Below are positions 61,464-64,000 of a stretch of 64,000 bases of DNA, piece after piece. The notes below the pieces were generated by a model, which did no database searches, had not been told where the DNA came from, and worked only from the letters and a program-made list of their open reading frames with translations. Source of the stretch: Membranipora membranacea (taxonomy: Eukaryota; Bryozoa; Gymnolaemata; Cheilostomatida; Membraniporidae); assembly GCA_914767715.1 (NCBI GenBank), contig OU612068.1, positions 17,424,001 through 17,488,000 of the forward strand, written 5' to 3'. Within the stretch, counting starts at the first letter, position 1, and every line of letters starts with the position of its first letter. A program made the position numbers and the translations under genes.

Positions 61464-63174
61464 TTATTTCTGTTCATCCATTTGAAATTCAGCGTCTAAA
61501 TTTGGGAAACCAAATTTCATCAATATGTGATTACACATGTTCAGTGACTTTTCAGTGCTAACCCACGTCCTGTTTACCTCCCTATTATCTTTACTGAAGT
61601 ATGCGCCGGCTTGGCTGTCTCTGTCCATGGCAGCTAGAGCAGTGTCCACTAAACTGGCAGATATGCCTACATAGTCAAACACGCCAGCTATGGTTTTCTT
61701 GGGGCTTGCCTGCAATTCTTCGTATTTGATACTCTTAAATTTCACCCCGTTAGCTTGAAAGTTTCTCATCATAGTCACAATACAACACCATAGCATAGTA
61801 AACCATTCGAAAACACTGGGATCAGTTCCTGCCGTTTGCATCGTCTGTGAACAAAAGCTCAGATCGTAACCATTAGAAAACATAAACCACATTCCCCTAA
61901 CGCGACCGACCGGTGGTAGTATTGTCAGTTTTCGATTAAGGAAGTATTTCAAGCTGAAATTGATCCAGGGATCACTTCCAAAAGCTTTGTAGTATGACTT
62001 TGCTGATCCCAAAGTGTCTCTGTAACCAAACATAATCTTCTGATTTGGGAATCTTTTCTGGATGATAGGGACTGCATGGTGATCCAGTGTCATACTCTTC
62101 CAGAAGATAGATTGGTCTTTAGGAATCATGGATACTTGCATCTTGATCCAGGCTACCACCATTTCCTCGTACTCCTCAGTTTTAGCGTAGGTCTGCAAAT
62201 CAGAAATGTCTGTACGTCTGTAATTAATACTGTGATACAACGTTTGACTCTCCGAGATTGTTGTCCAGTTTGGTAATAAATTGAAGATTTGTCCCCATAG
62301 TGTGGACCCACATCTAGTCGTGTGAAACAGCCACACTACTTCTCTGTCGTCAATGTTGATGTTGGATACAATGACGTCCAAATCAGATCTGGGTATTGTT
62401 ATCAGTCGTTTAGCGTTAGCTGTTTGAGCGAAATGCAGGAATGGAAAATCGCGTAAATTGTAAAGGTCCACATCAGGATCACATTCCAGAAATCTGGCGA
62501 TGTCCGGTTCTATAGATAGTAGGTGTACATTCTTGTTAAGAACTATGTCAGGCTGTGTGAAGTGACTGTGAGTGGTAATGAATGAGAGAGGTGTCGCTAG
62601 AGGGTTGCGTTTCAGTGTGTATCGAATGTCAAGGACTTGTGCATTTTCCTTCTCCTGATTTTTCTTTATTTTTTCAATTTGGGCTGCCGTCCCTAAAATA
62701 TAGAGATAATGTGACGACCTAGAACATGGCTCTAACTGGTGCGGTGATTTAAAATCTACAGTTAAAGTTCTGCTGGAGTAAGTTTTCAAAGCTCTTTGGG
62801 GGATCAATTATGAATGGCATTGAGAGTTAGAAATCCATTGCAACCTCAGCAGTACTGACTATGTGACTATGAAATGCTTTGATCAATAGACAATATTATT
62901 AAGTCTATGATGGGTATACATTTATATTCGTTTAAATCAGATATTACACTCCAAACTCCGAAAAAACACATGTTACTTAAGTTGTATCGAGTTGCTCAAC
63001 AGCTTGTTCTGACAGTCAGCCAAATATCAATTTGAATAAATTAGGCTCATACTCACCATTTAGAGTCCAAGAAAGCCTCTGAAGACGCTGCCATGTGCCA
63101 CTGAAAACCTTGCCAGCAATTACAGAGATCACATTGAAAACTGTGAACAAGAAGCCCATCATCTTGGCAAACAT
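61464..63174 (-). CDS. membrane-anchored sulfotransferase-like protein
   Basis: Two exons, 63057-63174 and 61464-62692, are joined in phase 1 (AATG|gtgagt, ttttag|GG) and give 448 aa. Residues about 5-22 (MGFLFTVFNVISVIAG) form a hydrophobic N-terminal anchor, followed by a short stem, as in Golgi type II enzymes. The 5'-phosphosulfate-binding type loop is HTTRCGSTL at about 163-171. YRDTLGSAKS at about 263-272 fits the 3'-phosphate-binding region with its Arg and Ser. YEELQASPKKTIAGVFDYVG near residue 365 is the typical sulfotransferase helix before the C-terminal segment. I infer a PAPS-dependent sulfotransferase of the secretory pathway, but the acceptor substrate cannot be told. The single large coding exon with a short first exon is simple compared with the other genes here. 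Confidence 0.8.
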
Positions 63175-63473
63175 CTATCCAAGATGTTCACAATCAAACT
63201 ATCCACTCCTTACAAATTATTTCACTGCTTTATAGTCCTGACAAGCTGTGCAGTGCTTCGTAAAAGGTTGACTTGTATGTAGCAATTTGCACGCATGAGT
63301 AACGATAATACATTGACATTGACATATTATGTCTATGGGATAATATTTTCTAAAGCTGACAAATAATACAAAGTAGTATAAGTACAATTTAACTAAGCAT
63401 AGAACTAGCCTTCTCTCAATGCCTCATTCCAGTGGCGTAGATTAGCACTCACTGCCCACGTAGTTCTGTGAGT

Positions 63474-63566
63474 GGCTGAATAGCTCAGTGCGTAGAGCGT
63501 TTGCCTAATGATCACTATTAATAAGATTGTTGTGGGTTTGAATCCCAACGAGGTCAGTTTTTTTTC
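63474..63566 (+). repeat. tRNA-derived SINE head with Pol III terminator
   Basis: An A box, tagctcagtgcg, begins at 63481 and a B box, ggtttgaatcc, at 63535. A run of T residues at 63558-63565 could terminate RNA polymerase III. The acceptor ends ggctgaa and cgaggtc pair only partly, so a functional tRNA is unlikely. It is related to the element at 34313. Confidence 0.55.
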
Positions 63567-63710
63567 AAATGGGTGCTTTATAACTGGAGCATTTTTACCG
63601 TAATCTTCTACTGCTATTGAGTTGTTTTCTGAAAGTACCCAACAGCTCAGTGAGCTATTGAAATACCTCTCTGCTTACACTTTTTTGCTACCGATATGCA
63701 AAAATTTCCG

Positions 63711-63800
63711 TGGTGGGAGGGCGCTTAAGCGCCCCTCCCACACCCTCCCCGCCACGCTTACGGCGTGTGGATCGGGCTGTGCCCGATCATTATGCTCATC
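63711..63800. repeat. GC-rich hairpin cluster
   Basis: It contains the hairpin tgggagggcgctt / aagcgcccctccca at 63714-63740 and, after a second GC-rich stretch, gatcgggc / gcccgatc at about 63770-63788. It stands out from the AT-rich surroundings and is probably the body of a repeat. Confidence 0.5.
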
Positions 63801-64000
63801 TCTAAAAAGTCAGTGAGTTAAATTTTTTAGAATATAGCCCCTGCCTCATTCATTGTTTCGTTTTCTGAACATGACAAAAAGGGGGCCTTTGAGAAAACAT
63901 GGAAGAATAGGAAGTATAGCAAAAAAGTGACATGTGCCAATGTATATATGCAATAATTGCTTGCAGGTTGAAATTGGTAAAATGCAGCTGTTCATCGGGT

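Larger units (their letters stand above)
63175..64000. other. region upstream of the sulfotransferase gene to window end
   Basis: No gene is seen. It holds a tRNA-like SINE head and a GC-rich hairpin cluster (listed separately). Confidence 0.5.

Overview
This window is nuclear DNA from an animal, almost certainly a marine invertebrate bilaterian. The genes have many spliceosomal introns with GT-AG borders. The DNA is AT-rich, is full of small foldback elements, and encodes orthologues of conserved metazoan proteins (USB1, MCM2, SARNP, MRPS25, RBSN, SAMTOR). MRPS25 and RBSN are neighbours here, and from memory also in the human genome. I cannot name the species; a hemichordate, other deuterostome or lophotrochozoan would fit. 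All exon models were built by hand from splice sites and conserved residues. In each complete gene the exon lengths add up to an intact reading frame.

Layout. 1-17.3 kb: no gene I can support; repeats, including a 113 bp near-perfect hairpin at 16.25 kb. 17.4-19.8 kb (+): USB1, the U6 snRNA 3' exonuclease. 21.0-27.3 kb (+): three paralogous two-exon genes, HEPN-A, -B and -C. 28.2-41.0 kb (-): MCM2, 19 coding exons, 887 aa; its 3.6 kb intron 16 holds two more paralogues, HEPN-D and -E, on the opposite strand. 42.2-46.1 kb (-): SARNP. 47.6-49.2 kb (+): MRPS25. 49.7-55.2 kb (-): a short rabenosyn-5. 56.9-59.1 kb (+): the 5' part of a SAMTOR/BMT2-like gene. 61.5-63.2 kb (-): a membrane-anchored sulfotransferase-like gene.

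The most unusual content is the five-gene array. Every member starts with an N-myristoylation-type Met-Gly (three also carry nearby cysteines), has a variable polar linker, one phase-1 intron at the same place, and a small alpha-helical domain with an invariant R-N-x3-H motif. This matches the HEPN superfamily, which includes many RNases and bacterial toxin or defence proteins. I infer a locally expanding family of membrane-tethered mini-HEPN proteins. Two members (C and E) carry copies of one palindromic element 35-38 bp upstream of their start codons.

The other genes are housekeeping: U6 maturation (USB1), replication licensing and unwinding (MCM2), mRNA export (SARNP), mitochondrial translation (MRPS25), early endosome recycling (RBSN) and SAM sensing (SAMTOR). 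They show no pathway link to the array. Several foldback families can be defined from target-site duplications visible here (5, 8 and 9 bp classes).
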